DNA of 64,000 nt from Marchantia polymorpha subsp. ruderalis (GCA_037833965.1 AP031356.1:4610501-4674500), one strand, 5' to 3'; numbered from the stretch's first letter, positions 24,061 through 37,320 are shown. Notes: a model not told the origin generated them from the sequence alone. Program-made: numbers and translations.

Positions 24061-27000
24061 TTGATCCACTTGGTTAATCTAAAGGGATGTAAATACATAA
24101 ATCCAATGTAGAAGACAAAGAAGGAAAAAGTTACCCGTACTATGATATTCCGCATACACAGCAAGACGAGAAGATTGATCATTGAAGCAGATGGGGATCC
24201 ACGCAAACGGATTAACAAACAACACGAATGACTTTTTTAGGGGATTAGAAAATGTATCTGTAGGCTGAAGGCCGAGATCTGAGCATAAGTGCACGTTGGA
24301 GATGCAGTGCGGTGCTATACACCCTTCTCACATGCCGTGTACATGCATTTGAGTCTAAAATTAGGCCTCATGTCAGTCCGAAATGTAAAAATCAGACATC
24401 CGTATTATGAAACCATGTGACTAACGACGGCAAAAGCCAGGCCAGCTGCATGGGCACAAATTCCCGGAATTGTTTGCAAATAATTCCAGCCAAAGGCCTC
24501 ACCCGTATAGTAACTGATTTTAAGTACAAGACCAGAAGCATGCGTTTCGTGAGCGTCGTCGATGCAGAAGGCTTGTGGACCTACACCACCAATTCATTGA
24601 GCATCAGATTTTTTTCCTACGAGTCTTCTTCTCCGTCTGCTTGCATTTGACACAAACCACTCAATGCATGTGAAGTACAAACATAATCATGTGATAAACA
24701 GAGACTCGCATCATCCCCCAACATGCTTTGCTTGTCTTGCAGGACCTGGATTGCAGGCACTACTACAAACACGGAGATCAAATTATTATATTGAGTTCAA
24801 AGAAGAACGCTGAATAATCACCAGCATTTACTATGGTGGATGGAGTGAAGCGTACTTTTCTTCTTTGCTTAGTCTTCAATTTCGTCTGTGCTAGAAAGAG
24901 GAGAATAGCATCAAACAGAAAAAATCATCTCTCAACAGAATGTGGAGTATCTTCAATGCCGACGGAGGATGATGCTCAGCCTGAGCAGATACGGCGCCGG
25001 GAGTCCTGGACCAGTCTTGCATGTCCAAGGCGATACTGTACAGGAAATCTGATCTACCTCCGTGTTCTCTGGTTGTATTTTCCAGATTGTGCAGGCGCTT
25101 ATCAGATTCTCTATCATCCCTCACGAAGGTTACCGGGGAAATCATTTAGAACGGATGTATCACTATTATACGATGGGTGCAGTAGTATATTCAACCCCCA
25201 GCCAACCTTGTGCTGGGGAAGCAGAGCAGCAGCTCCCTTCCATATGCGAAACGTGGACGGGGACCACCTGCCTCACATGATACTTTCTTTGTCTATCGAC
25301 ATTTAAGTAGGATATGTCTGGCCTTGGATGGAGATCTGCGCCTCATGGTTGCTAAGCTTTTTACCAGGCGAGATCCATCGTTAACTGCCCATGATTGCTT
25401 TTGTGGCATCGGGGTCATGTTGCTTGGTTGCTTCTGCATTTGATTCTCTAATCATCTGTGGCACACCAGCTTGCAACGCCAGAAAGTTTATATCCATCCA
25501 TGCCGTCTGAAATGCTCTCTCGATCACACTGGCATGACGTCCAGTCTGCTATGTCTTACGAGCATGGTGCGTGGAGAATTAGGCATCTGTAAAATGTGGC
25601 AAACATGGTCAGGTCAAGTGGAGGATTAGGCATCTGCACCATGTGGCCAAAAGCGGTTAGGGCTAAGAGCAGATCCCAGCGATTGTATCGGGAAACAAAC
25701 TGCAGTGAAAGACCACGCTTGGAGTCTCAGGCGCCGGTCAGATGCATTAGCACTCCCTATAGAGGTGGCGCAAGACGACTCCGTCTCCGACACAATCCGC
25801 AAACAACGCTCGAGTGCGGACAAGATCCATGACGGGATCCGTCAGAAAGAGACCGGTCTCAGACAGTGGCGAGAGAATTTGTTCCTCGTAACAATAGCCC
25901 CGACGTCAGGATTAGAAAAGTGAAGGGCTGCCTTCCACATCTAGCGTCACATGTTAGATAGACTGATTCGGGTTGGATTTATTCGAGTGACCGCTCTCAG
26001 AACGAGCTCTTTTCGAGGAATTCCTCGCGAGAAGGCAAACTCCAGCACGAAGGAAGGAAGGAATGAAGTAAGCAAGAGCGTTCCAGCAAAGCAGCTAAGA
26101 AGACTAAGAAGCCTCGCTAGAGGCGGCAATGAAGCTTCGGTGACGTCACATGAACAAAAGCGATGTCAGACTCGTACGTCTGGAAGTCTCGGTATCCCCG
26201 TACGGTGACAGTTATATCTCGGGGCGATGAGGAAATCGTGTCTCCTGTCCAGGGTAATCAGTTCACCCTCAGTACCGAGAAGAATGAAGGCCCGAAGAAT
26301 TTCGGCGATGATGAACCGAGCACCACCGGCCGTGGCCCTTGTGAGTTTGGTCTGGCAGCGAAAACGGACGAGGACGAGGCTTCCATGCTTTAACCACAGG
26401 AAACTGTCCTCGAGACGGACTTGTTTTGAGCCGCACGCATGACGGAGACAGAATCGTAATCCGTCGAATTTCATGCATGATGATGATGGCCTATTTAATT
26501 AAGAAAATGATCGGAAAGAGTTGTCGGGTCGGAGCTAGCCATCAAGAGGAGGAAGGTCAATATTCAATGCTCGATCGTCAAGCCCGCAGAGCTCCTTGTA
26601 TGCTGCGCATGATTCTCGTTTCGTAGCGAGGCACGGAGAAGCGTCGCAGCGAACCAGTCGACATCTGGAAAGTAAACAGCTTAGTGAATGATGTCACTCC
26701 TGATTCGAGACCATAAAGTCCGAACTCCACATGGCGATTACACCTTCGTCATCGTCATTCCGTGACCGAGAACATCGCAGGTCGCTTTCCTGCTGCATCG
26801 ATCTCTTGTGGAAGACTACGGTCTCGTTCTACATCTCGGATCCTTCTCCAACCGCAGCAGTAGGCGTGTGAGACAAGGTGACACACCGCCAATGGCACAG
26901 TACATACATACGAACATACTTGTGTACTGGAAAACCTTCATACGAGGAGAACGCAATGACCATCGAATGAGCTGTAAATTGCGGACTGTGGTTCTTACAA

Positions 27001-28500
27001 TCGTGCTTCGGTGGGCACCGTCGCTGTAAAGCTCGCTCCTGATCCTGTTGCTTTCTGAAAGCTTTCTGGACGCGGTCGAGGTCGATCTAGGCCTACCGAC
27101 AGAGACCGTCGTGACGATGTAGAAGCAAGCGATCATGTACAGTTTGCTGAAATTCTGATGTGCGATGGGGGAGTTGATGCGGATCTTACATTTCTAATGG
27201 AGCTGTGAGGGAGCTCTCATACGTGTCTCATTCGAGTAGCTCTACTCATGGAGTTGGACAGGGCATTGATTTCCGGGCAACAGGTCACTCGACCGCCTTT
27301 TTCGTTCAAAAGACCTTTCACTGTTTCGCTCATGCATGTAGCGGTCAAATGCTACTGTAGGGCCATAAGCCGAAGGGAACGTGGGTTGTGGGATGGGCGA
27401 GAAGTTCATCGAAGCAGACCTTTTATCTTTACAATAATTATGTCCGTTTTGAATATGTTTCACATGTCATCAGGCTGGGCTCGGAATGTACGATCATCAG
27501 ACTCAGGGGCTCAGTCTCAGCCCCTGACTCACTCACTGACTGGCAGCAAAAGTGGCAGTGGCAGGCAGACAGACAGGAAAGGGATATATCATATATCCCT
27601 TTGCTAAGACATATATCATATAAGTATTAGTAAAAAACACATCTCTGCATATATGAATACATATATTACTAATACATATATCTTATATGTATTAGTAAAA
27701 GTGGAAAGGAAGTTGAAATTGATATGTGGGCACTGTCAGTTGCCATGGACTAGCTCACCTACATACTTACCAACCCCATGAACAACTGAGTGGCGCTGCA
27801 GAATGTATGACTTGAGCTGATGGGATCCGTTCAGGAGATCCGGGTTCTAAACTGCTTTCCTTTGTTTCCCTTTCCTCCTTTCTGTCGAGGCCGACATAAG
27901 GAACATTTGGTATTTGGGCTCAGACGTACTTGTTCGGGATGGGTTGGCTGATGACTGCTGACACCGTTGACACTCATGATCGATGGCACTTGTGATTCCA
28001 GAAGTACGTCCCAGGCCGTTCGTTTTCCTTGCTCCTTAGGTTCCAGAAACCCTCCCTGCTCGAGAGATGCTTTCCGTGAATTGAGCTCGTACGTGTTTAA
28101 TTGGACCGGGCACTCCATCCATCCTATTCCTGTTCCTCCATCGCCAGCTGAAAACGCGTACGCTTTTCCAACAAGATTCTGTATTTCGCCACAGTCACGT
28201 CGCATCTTCGTAGTCTGTAGTCTATTAGTAAAGTATTTTTCTGCGATTTCATTGGTTTCCCTTGCGAAAGGTTTGCTGAACCGTAGAAGCAACAGATCTT
28301 CGGGATCTAATCCAGGACGGCTTCAGCTGCAGCTGCAGATACTCGACGCTGAGTGGCTGGCACGGGGCGGACACTTTCAAATGCTCGATCCTGTTGTACT
28401 ACGAGGCATATTGCATACGGTCTCATTCTTCTGTACAATTCTTGCCTTCGGATACGTGGACACTTGAGCTGCTGCCAGTGTATTGTAACTGGACCAGAAC
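24061..28500. other. Balanced-composition intergenic DNA, no gene recognised
   Basis: The longest open frames are 24,833-25,306 plus (157 codons, with a hydrophobic N-terminus that could mimic a signal peptide) and the antisense pair 27,831-28,292 minus and 27,967-28,467 plus. None shows a domain, and lengths are within chance expectation. A short duplication with the core TTAGGCATCTG occurs at about 25,578 and 25,625. A palindrome (27,578-27,602) and a second one (27,667-27,697) lie in a TA-rich cluster. Confidence 0.4.
27578..27697. repeat. Cluster of short palindromes and direct repeats
   Basis: AAAGGGATATAT (27,578-27,589) pairs with 27,591-27,602 across one base. TACTAATACATATA (27,667-27,680) pairs with 27,684-27,697 across three bases. 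The motif GTATTAGTAAAA occurs twice, near 27,622 and 27,690. Confidence 0.8.
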
Positions 28501-30582
28501 AATTATCAGACTTACATCAAACACTATCACAGCAAATTGAAACTGAAGTTGATTCGACGATCGGTGAATTATGTGACAGCAATATTCTATTAAGTTGAAA
28601 TCTTGCTGTTGGGCTCCTTTCATTCGAGTTTGTAAAAGACGCTGTTAATAATATGAATATGCCCCATCGGCTGAAATTCCTTGTGAAAGAAAAGGAAGAT
28701 GTCTCAAACGACATCCCAAGGGGCAGAGAAGGGCTACAAAACGTCGGAAAAAGCCGAAACTCTTTGGAACACACTTTTTCCCGGGAGGCTTGACAATGGC
28801 TGCTTGCTCTTCGGTGCGAGAACCTAGAACTAACCCAGCCTTTTACGACAGCCTAACTTCTTACTAGCTAGACAAGGAATGTTACCGACTACATGCTCAA
28901 ACACGAGGTGTTCGGATTTAACAGAATTCTCTTCTACTCCTCGTAGCTCCTGCTGATGGAAAGGTGTGACAAATCGTGAACACAGGTGAAGTTTCGAGGA
29001 GATCTCGACGTCATACTGAAGACAGAGGATTTGCCCAAGTATCTTCTGTCCACATCCCCTTCTTTTCCATGATCAGCTGAAGACCAACACCATTAGTTTC
29101 ATTCTTGTCGTCGAGAGAATGAGATGGTTTGAGCTGGCCGCACACTCTAGGCACAAACTGATAAAGTTTACTGGATCAGCTGTGACAGTGTTTAATATAT
29201 AAGAATTGAAGACTAACTATCGTAGAGGCGGGTGGATAGGTGTCTTTCTAAATATGCTGACGCGGTAGCAAAGTCCCTGACAAGATACGGATGATTGATT
29301 CGAATATGAATCGTCTTTCGGACAAATTTTTGGCTAAATTGATCAACTCCATTGCTTGCGGATCCTTACTCGCGTACCAGAGCCCTTCATACTTTGGGTT
29401 TTCTCTTATTGGACTTCTGGCATTTCTTTTGATTTCAAGAGGTCACCAAGATCAGATACTGATGGAACATGAATTCAAACTACACTTTTGTTTATCACAT
29501 TCAGGCTGATCGGGCCTGCGGAACAAGCAAAGTCGCTTCTCGAGATCTGCTCCAGATGAAGAGCAGACATTCCTAAACCGTTGACGATGCCCAGAGTTTA
29601 GCGACAGGAAAAAGGTTCCAGAAAGAGCTCAGCATATGCAACTCTTGTTGGAAATTAGACGCATAGATATGCACATCGATCCACATGTCATCTAGCTTTA
29701 CTCGGTATCTCTTACTTTCGTGAGGGCAGAAGCTGAAGTCTGCACTGCGATCAATGATTTCACACTCTCCATCTGGTGTTGCAACGTGGTCTCACACAAA
29801 CAAATGGCGGTGTTTGCTTCTACCCGCTTCCGAAGGAAGAGACTCGAATCTTCACAAAGTTATCACCTCTATAATGCCTTGGGCCAATGGATTAACGAGT
29901 GTCCTCAGCTGTCTGGGCATTCCTCATAAGCTATCAAGCCTGACCCAGACTGCGTCCCTTAGCTCCCTTAGCTCCACGATTCAATCTTATGCATATGGCA
30001 GAAGCTTCCAGTAATATCGATCAAGCTTTGAATCCCAATAGATTCCGGAACTGAGTCACAATTCTGGAGATCTGAAAGTCAGCAGATGTGATCAAACATC
30101 AGAGGTAGCACAAAGAATGCAGGCAGCTCGGATGGTTGCTACGGTAGCTCCGGGTGACAAATATCAGACCGAATACCGAAAAGGTCTGGTCGGCAGTGCT
30201 TGCACAGCCTTTCTTCTTTGAGATACTCTTCGAGCTTGATAGCAAAGGAGCTTGCAGAGCTTTTTGCAGTGAGAAGAGCAGGACATATCTGGAGTATCAC
30301 GGCACCTCGCGAAGTTAGTAACGAGACTCTTGCACTGCCAACTGATTCAGTCGAGGTTCTTTTGGCTTCCACAAGTGTTTCGTAGATTCACATCCAGATC
30401 TGCACGGGAAGCCAATCGGTAGAGAAGAACGCGTTCTCATGGATCCTGGGTTTGTTCAAATCTCAGTCAGAATTATGTAGCTTAAATTATATCTGTATAG
30501 TGGCTAGCAAGCTCAACATGCCAGCCGATCGCATACGCAGAAGGATACGTAAGACTTGATCACGAAGCAGTTCTGGATAATA
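28501..30582 (-). other. Unassigned region with coding-like minus-strand segments
   Basis: Two minus-strand open segments look less random than their surroundings: 30,139-30,387 (includes KLEEYLKEERLCKHC) and 29,573-29,791 (includes YRVKLDDMWIDVHIY). Between them are short phrases such as SVPESIG that faintly recall leucine-rich-repeat resistance proteins, but they fall in different frames. No NB-ARC or other diagnostic motif was found. This could be a broken host gene or a gene with small introns; I cannot decide. Confidence 0.2.
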
Positions 30583-30627
30583 TAAATGCGTCTTTTCTCT
30601 CAGGGTGATGCGAGTGAACGTTGCTCC
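30583..30627 (+). repeat. Left copy of a ~45-base direct repeat flanking the Copia fossil
   Basis: Shares AATGCGTCT at its start and GAGTGAACGTTGCTCC at its end with 33,251-33,296. The recognisable Copia sequence starts immediately after this copy. Confidence 0.7.
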
Positions 30628-32870
30628 ATGTTGAGGGTGTTTGGTGTTCCAGCCTTTGCTCATATCTCAAAGGAGAGATGGAGCAAACTCGGATTGAAGT
30701 CTAAGAGGCTTATCTTCATTAGATATGAAGAAGTGTTGCTCAACCCAAAACTAATCATCTAACTCGATACAGGGATGTGTAATTGGAGAAGCAGAAACAA
30801 GAGAGGCATCACACAAGGAGTACATGCTTCTTCTGTTTCTATACCTGTGTTTTTACCACAAACAGGTGCGGGTGATAATAGATATGGAACATGATCACAA
30901 GGTCATGACAGTATTTAGGAAATACCTGATCCTGAAGATGGAGAGAGTGTGGTACCTAAAGTAGACTTGGGAGAATAGGTAGATGAAGTGCCTGATGCTC
31001 AATTGGAGCATTTTCCAATGAAGGTATACATCAGGAGGACGGAGAAGGATGGTAAAGAGGGTACAATACAAGTTGCAAGATCGAAGGTTTCTCTATAGGA
31101 GGAAGAGATTGCACCTAAAAGATCCAGTGGACAGAAATTTCAAAGGTTGACAGCTTCAGAAACAGATACTGTTTCCCTAAAAGATGATATTATCATGGAG
31201 GAGTCCATCTCTGATCCTGTCAATGATAAACCCTCATCATATGTTGAAGCATCAAGAAGATCAGATTGGAAGAAGTGGGAGCAGGATGTACGTCAGGAGA
31301 TTGAACCTCTACAGAAAATTTCACAACGGGAGACTATTGGATGCAGATGGGTCTTCATGGTGAAAAGAGGAGTTGCTGATAAAATTTTGAAGTACAAGTC
31401 AGGCTTACTTGCCTGGGTACAAGCAACAACCTGACCTGAGATTACGATGAAACCTTTGCCCTGTGGCAAGATATGGTTCCATCACAATGCTGTTAGCTCT
31501 AGCAGTTGAAATTAACTGGGAGGTAAAGAAACTAGATGTGGAGACAACCTTCTTGAATGGAGATATGGACGAAGGAATCTACATGGATATACCAGATGGC
31601 TACTCCACCACACCTGAGATGTAAAAGATGCTTGCTCAAGAAAGCTTTGTATGGGCTGAAGCAAGCTGCTAGGAGTTGGTACTAGAAGCTTGATTGTTAT
31701 TGGAAGATGCACGGCTTGAAGAGAGGAGAGTATATATCAAGAATGAAGAACTCTACATAGCAGTCTATGCAGATGATTTCTTGTTGATGGGAGGGGAGTA
31801 AGAGTTATAAAGAGTGGAATCTATCATCTTTATCCACATTCCAAATGAAAGTACTTGATCCTGTGAAATTTCTCCTAGTCATCCATATCTTCAGTGAATG
31901 TTTGACTCGTAATGTGTTTTTCAGCCTTTTGACCCTTTGGGTCCCACGTGCTTGATCTATTTATGATTTACAGAAACATAAAGGAACGATGGTCTAGGCT
32001 AAACCAAGTACGTTGAGCGGCTTCTACATAGGTACAGATGGACGATGGAAAGCTGTTTCTTCATGGAACATACATGTTTCTACATGGAACATAGCTGCAG
32101 GTTGAAGGAGGTGGATGAATCTAGCAAAGAAACCATTCAAGACTTGCAGTTCCTATATCGCAGTGCACTAGGTTCACTTAGTTTTTTTAGGGTGTGTGCA
32201 CGACCAGACAAAGCTCACTCAGTGGGAGCTCTAGCCAAGTACACTAATTGTAGGACTACCTGACATTGAATTTGTCTCAAGAGAGCACTAGTTAAAAGTC
32301 ACTCTAGTTATGTTTTTGAATATGGAAATCAGGTTCTCAACCTATTCGTAAGGGTTTTTTCTGATGCTAGTTGTGGCGGCAATCCTTCAGTGGTTGCTTG
32401 TTTACTTTGCGTGGTGGATTCAATACTTGGGAAAAAAAGTAGGGTTGGTCAGTAGCATTGTCGATTAAAGAAGCTGAAAACATGGCTTAATTCCTGGCTA
32501 CTCAAGAGCTTATTTGGTCCACAGAAGTATGTTGAATGAACTAGGTTCTGTTCAACAAGATCGAACAGTATTGATGTGTGAGAACAGTGGAGCTATTTTC
32601 CCCACGAATACCCAGCCATCATCCTCCTTTTAAGCATATCTTTATCCTTGAAGAATTTTCAAATCATGATCAAAGAGGAATACATGATCAAACTAGTTGA
32701 TTGTGCAACTGGAAATAAAACTGCTGATGTGCTAACCAAAGCAATAAAAAAAGAGAAGCATAGGAAATGTAGAAGAGATGGGTCTGTTTCTGACTCTTTA
32801 TTACATGAGAGTAGTTTTATTCTATCTCATATTCAGATCACAGCAAAACATTGTCATCTGGTTTAGAGTT
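30628..32870 (+). mobile_element. Fossil Ty1/Copia retrotransposon, 5'-truncated
   Basis: All parts are in plus orientation. They are: the C-terminal end of integrase (about 30,628-30,740; LRVFGVPAFAHISKERWSKL); the start of reverse transcriptase (about 31,236-31,434; WKKWEQDVRQEI, then IGCRWVFMVKRG); the polymerase core (about 31,480-31,870; KKLDVETTFLNGD, LYGLKQAAR and YADDFLLMG); the connection segment (about 32,140-32,250; GSLSFFRVCARPDKA); and the RNase H region (about 32,350-32,760; FSDASCGG and KTADVLTKAI). Gag, protease, most of integrase and clear LTRs are missing. The element is broken at several places, but its protein motifs are far easier to read than those of the AT-rich fossils, so it is younger or lies in a less mutated compartment. 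It is flanked by a ~45-base direct repeat. Confidence 0.85.
31905..31972 (+). repeat. LINE-tail-like segment inside the Copia fossil
   Basis: Aligns in inverted orientation with 11,560-11,625, the 3' untranslated part of the LINE fragment. The shared core is TTTTTYAGYCTTTT followed by ACCCTTTGGGTCC and GCTTG-TCTATT. It sits between two Copia reverse-transcriptase blocks, so it may be a short LINE or SINE 3' end inserted into the Copia element. Confidence 0.5.
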
Positions 32871-33250
32871 ACCCTCGGCTAAGGAGTCATGAGCCACCAA
32901 TGTTTAGGGTTTCGGATTTGTGTATCTACTTTGCTAGATATTTTGTAATGCAATAAAAGTCAGAAGCTTGCTTTTCCATCGATCATTCCTTGAAATACTT
33001 GGCACAACTCTGAGCACTGGGTTGCTAACATTGTAGCTGATTTGCAGTTGGTATGACTACAAATGTGGGGAATGCTAGTTAGATTGTTCTGACCTCAATA
33101 CTGTTGCTAATATTCCACGTGAGTGGAGAGAGTATATTAGTAGTAAGCAATGGCAGGTTTTAGAGAGTCTACTACAGGACCTGCAATAGTAGAAACACCA
33201 TCCATAATTTATCCTCATGGATCTCACTCTCAAAATGACGTTGAAAATTA

Positions 33251-33296
33251 TTAATGCGTCTCATTCTGTAAGGGCAATGAGAGTGAACGTTGCTCC
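33251..33296 (+). repeat. Right copy of the ~45-base direct repeat
   Basis: Partner of 30,583-30,627, about four-fifths identical by eye. It lies about 380 bases beyond the last recognisable Copia motif. Confidence 0.7.
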
Positions 33297-36200
33297 TAAT
33301 CCATGCCCAATTTCACACTTCGGCGTTCATGACCAATTCTTACGCTACTGTGCAAGATACTGGATCTCAGGTCGGTGATCAGGATCTACTCGGTGAGTGC
33401 GAATAGTTTTCTGTCTGTCTTTTCTGCATGTGATTCTGAAACAGCCATCACTCTGTCGGGATCGAGATTGATGTGTCAAAAAGCAAATCTATGATCATTA
33501 ATAGTGGAAAACTTAAATGTATAATTCGCTACGAAGTTAGGTTTCAAATGCCAACGAGGACTGATAGTTGACAGTTCCGAGTCCGATCTGTCAAATAAGT
33601 GACTTAGGTCAAGAAGATCGGATACGAGGATTTTATGAAAAGAAGAAAAAGAAGAGAAGATCAGTAATGGCGATTCTATTCATTCATTCAATCACGTGAT
33701 GCGATGCGATTCATGGCGGTCAGCATTTCGATAAAGAAAAATGCTTGCTTGCCCAGCACTGAACACCTGGGACCAACAAACGTGGGTCTGTACTTGCGAG
33801 TGGAGTCGAAACGAAATTCTATTACATACTACTATCAGTATTATCTTGTTGCAAAGTTTCGCAGTTACATAAAATCCGACCATTATAGAAAGCCTCTTCT
33901 CAAAAGGTCGACGGGAAAATGATTTTCTTCTCCAGTCCGATCGCTGGCATCCTAGTAGCCGCTCCTCTTCGCATGCATCCATATTCTTCTGTGTCCCTTC
34001 TGTGGAACAAGATTATAATCTTGTTCCACGAGTTCACTTTTATTAACACGACTAACTGATCGTCTGATTGGACCGCAACTCGCTCAAATGGATGGAAGCC
34101 GATCAGGTGAGCAATCGAATGAGATTCTTGGCCTGAAAAAAAACGTTGCGAGCCAACTCGATAGATCGATGTCTGACGGCATGCTTTCTACGGGCCTCAA
34201 GCTTTGGCTACTACGAGCAAAGAGCTGCTGGCAGCGCTAGCGCTCACAGCAGCTCACGGTTTGCCCAGCAGCTGCAAGCCACTCGTATATGTGTAGCTAT
34301 TTAGGCATCAGCAGCAGTAGCAGCAGCAGCAGCAGCAGTCACATGTAGCAAGGCACAGATTGCACAATCAAACACAACTTATATTATTGCTGTACCTTCG
34401 TAGACAATCATATCTTTGATCCCATGGCCTCAATGATGGTTCAAGTAGGAAGACACGGCGTGCCTGCGTGCCTGCCTGCCTGCGCAGATGCATGCAGCCT
34501 GTCTCTGCCTCCGCCTCCCCCTCCGCAACTACTTTCGACTTGCCATCAGTTAACTGGCTAGCTGTAGCAGCACTCACTCCAATCTTAGCCCTAGGTTTAA
34601 ATATTACCAAAAACTCCACTCTGATCTCGAGGCCGAGACCAGTGTCGCACATTCAAACCAACACAGGGACTGTTCAAATTATGGAGGCGTGGGTCGCAAA
34701 AAAAATCGCTGCACACAGCGACAAACGCTGCTGCTCTACTCGTTGAGCGGCAGAGCAGTTGCAAGTACCTCTGGGGTCGACACCACTTGCCAAGTTCATC
34801 CTCATTCATTGTGATTACTGCGCTCTTTGCCCTTGTGCTCGTCAACTCGAGTCTTACGTTTAGTATTACAGTCCCAACCGAGCGAGCGAGCAATGATTGC
34901 GTTTGTCATGTCGAGCGGCTAAGTAGCAATTGTTTATGAAATGATCGTACGCGCACAATTTCTAAATTCAGCAGAATCTCGTCCTTGTGAAGAGTGAGTG
35001 AGCTTAACGTTAGCTGGAAAAGCGATCATGCTTGTCATTGTTGCCATTGATTCTTCAAGCACAAGGTGAACCTTTCGAAAAGTTTGGAGCTGCTTTGTTA
35101 ATGAACTAGTTTATTCACCAATGGTTCATGGTTGATCAGACGATCACATGTAAACTGTCAGCTGCTTCCTTTTACCAGATTCAAACTGCAGAGAGGCCAC
35201 ATGCGCTCAGCAGCGCGCGTAGTGATAGTGTTGAATCTGTGACGTACTCGGCGACTGCTTATAGTAACCCGTACGGTTCCATGTCTCGTTCTTGCTTGAG
35301 GCGATATTATGATCAATAGCCTGGAGAATGAAATGCATCGCTCGTACAACACTTGGAGCCGTAACTCTACAGATGTAGATCTGGATTGTTGTCAACTTGG
35401 AATGCAACGAGGCAGGAACAGCTATTGAGTAGATCCAGATACAGATCGGTATTCGCATAAAACTCCACGGAGTTGATCATGACCGCGAGTGGCTGCTGCG
35501 TTGGTTTGTTACTCTTCGTCCTGGCCGAGCACATACTGCACACGTACACCTGTAATGCATCGTCACATGCGTCGTCTCAGTGAGCACAATCTCCAGCTCC
35601 CTCATGTACAGCAGGTTCAATCCTTTAGCCTCCAGCCGTAAGACGATCTTGGAGCTGGAGCCTCTCCGACCTACTTCAACATACAGGCTCCTCCGTGAAG
35701 ACGTCATTTAGGTTCAAGCTATCAGGTTTCAACAAAATCTGATAGACACGCCAATCTGCTGTCACTCACTTCATCCCATGCGCATACATACTACGCCAGA
35801 GGTTACTACGTTTCACTCTGTAGAATCAAAATACCAGACGCCGAGTCTCATCTCTGGATCAAGCTAGATAAGTCAATGACAATCTGACAAAGGGCCAAGG
35901 CATAGAAGAAATTCTTGTCATATTTATCCTTCACGTTCCAGCTATCTATGGATACGATTAAAAAAACCATTTTCCCGCAAGCGCTTTTGAGCTCTAAATT
36001 GAACCCGTGAAAATGACCACGCTCAGCTTGTTGTCGAAGGAACGGATCGCCAATATCAGCTCAAATGAAGTAACTATGTTTCCTCTACTACAATGGCATG
36101 TAATACATGATTTGCCAGTTGCACTCAAACGCTTGTGAATCAGACATCTTGCGAGAATCAGAAACTGATTCAAGTACCTCAAAGACTCTGAGCTTCGTAT

Positions 36201-37056
36201 TATTGGTCGACAAGCCAGATTTGAATATCAATCAACAGGCCGCAATCGGCTTGGAGCTCAGGACTCAGTATTGCCGTGCGATCTATTTTATAAGATTATA
36301 TACTGTGCTGTAGCAGCTTTCTCGATCTCTCGTTGCACGTGGTCTGCTAGAGATGATTCCCCAGATTCGGTCTTCATGATCAGTGCCTAGGATTGGACTT
36401 ATCCTAGAAGCTAGCATCCTGGATCTCGAGTTCTTTCGTGGAACTGATGTGCTCAGCTCCATCTCCATCGCCGTCTACATGAGCCAGTTGTGTGAAAGTG
36501 TTGAAGAATTCTGTCCAATCTTGCAACACGGAGCACGGAACCGATCGATTAGCGCCAACAACTCTAGGTTACAAGACCCAGTCAAAGAAGAATCAACGAT
36601 GCGTCAACATTCGTGGCCGATGTCTAGGTTTATCCCTAGGGCTTATCCAAAGTTATGATGATCATGCAAAAGCGTCAATAATCCGGATTTCTGCCTCGAT
36701 CCAAACTTCGCAACAAGACTTTGAAATTCCAGTCTGCTAGCATGCGGCCTGAAAGGGTCCCTATCAAGGAATTCCGCAAGTTGCAAGGGAGCTGTTTGTA
36801 GACCGACACTTCTGAGCCACCAGTTCAGGTTCGTGGAAACAAGATCAGTACCCAACCCTTGAACTCTGAGCCGATTTTGCATATAAAATACTCTATGGGA
36901 AAAAGGCGCAGATGGGAATTGCGGGGCCGGGCGATGGCCTCCCAGCCCTAATGCTCTGCTCCTTCGGGATGCTGCACAAAACCAGCAAAACGTGTTCTTT
37001 GCAGCGTCTCCAATGTGTACCACTTTGTGGGCTAATTGGGTTGTACATGCACACAG
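33297..37056. other. Balanced-composition intergenic DNA, no gene recognised
   Basis: Open frames of 60-98 codons occur on both strands without motifs. There is a (CAG)n tract at about 34,306-34,338 and a TGCC repeat at about 34,460-34,482. The 157-codon minus frame at 36,643-37,116 overlaps the tandem duplication below and resembles nothing I know. Confidence 0.4.
34002..34029. repeat. Perfect 28-base palindrome
   Basis: GTGGAACAAGATTA is followed directly by its exact reverse complement, with no spacer. Confidence 0.95.
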
Positions 37057-37320
37057 AGAGGCCACTTTTGTTTTTGAAGCTTGCAGTCTTCCATCTTCTA
37101 GATGACTATTGCCCACAGCTGAGGTAGTCTAGACTAGGTGATGATCTTTGCACTGATTGACTTTACGGGCCGGAAGAGTTCAGCGCTTCCTTAGAAGCCA
37201 CTTTTGTCTTTGAAGCTTGTAGTCTTCCATCCATTAGACGACCATTGCCACCAGCCGAGGTACTCTAGACTAGGTAATGATACTCGAATTGATTGAATAT
37301 AGGGAGCGGAGGAATTTTGC
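37057..37320. repeat. Tandem duplication, period 136 bases
   Basis: The stretch from GCCACTTTTG at 37,061 recurs from 37,197. Both copies contain TTTGAAGCTTG, AGTCTTCCATC and TCTAGACTAGGT. By eye the copies are about 80% identical. Confidence 0.85.

Noticed and set aside
24833-25306. 157-codon frame with a hydrophobic N-terminus
   Set aside because: Signal-peptide-like start only; the remainder has no domain and other frames overlap it on both strands.
27820-27855. Possible tRNA B-box-like sequence near GATCCGGGTTCTAAAC
   Set aside because: Does not fit the B-box consensus and no cloverleaf can be drawn around it.
27831-28467. Antisense pair of 153- and 166-codon frames
   Set aside because: Mutual shadows of one another, and neither contains a recognisable motif.
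36643-37116. 157-codon minus-strand frame
   Set aside because: No domain, and it partly overlaps a tandem duplication.
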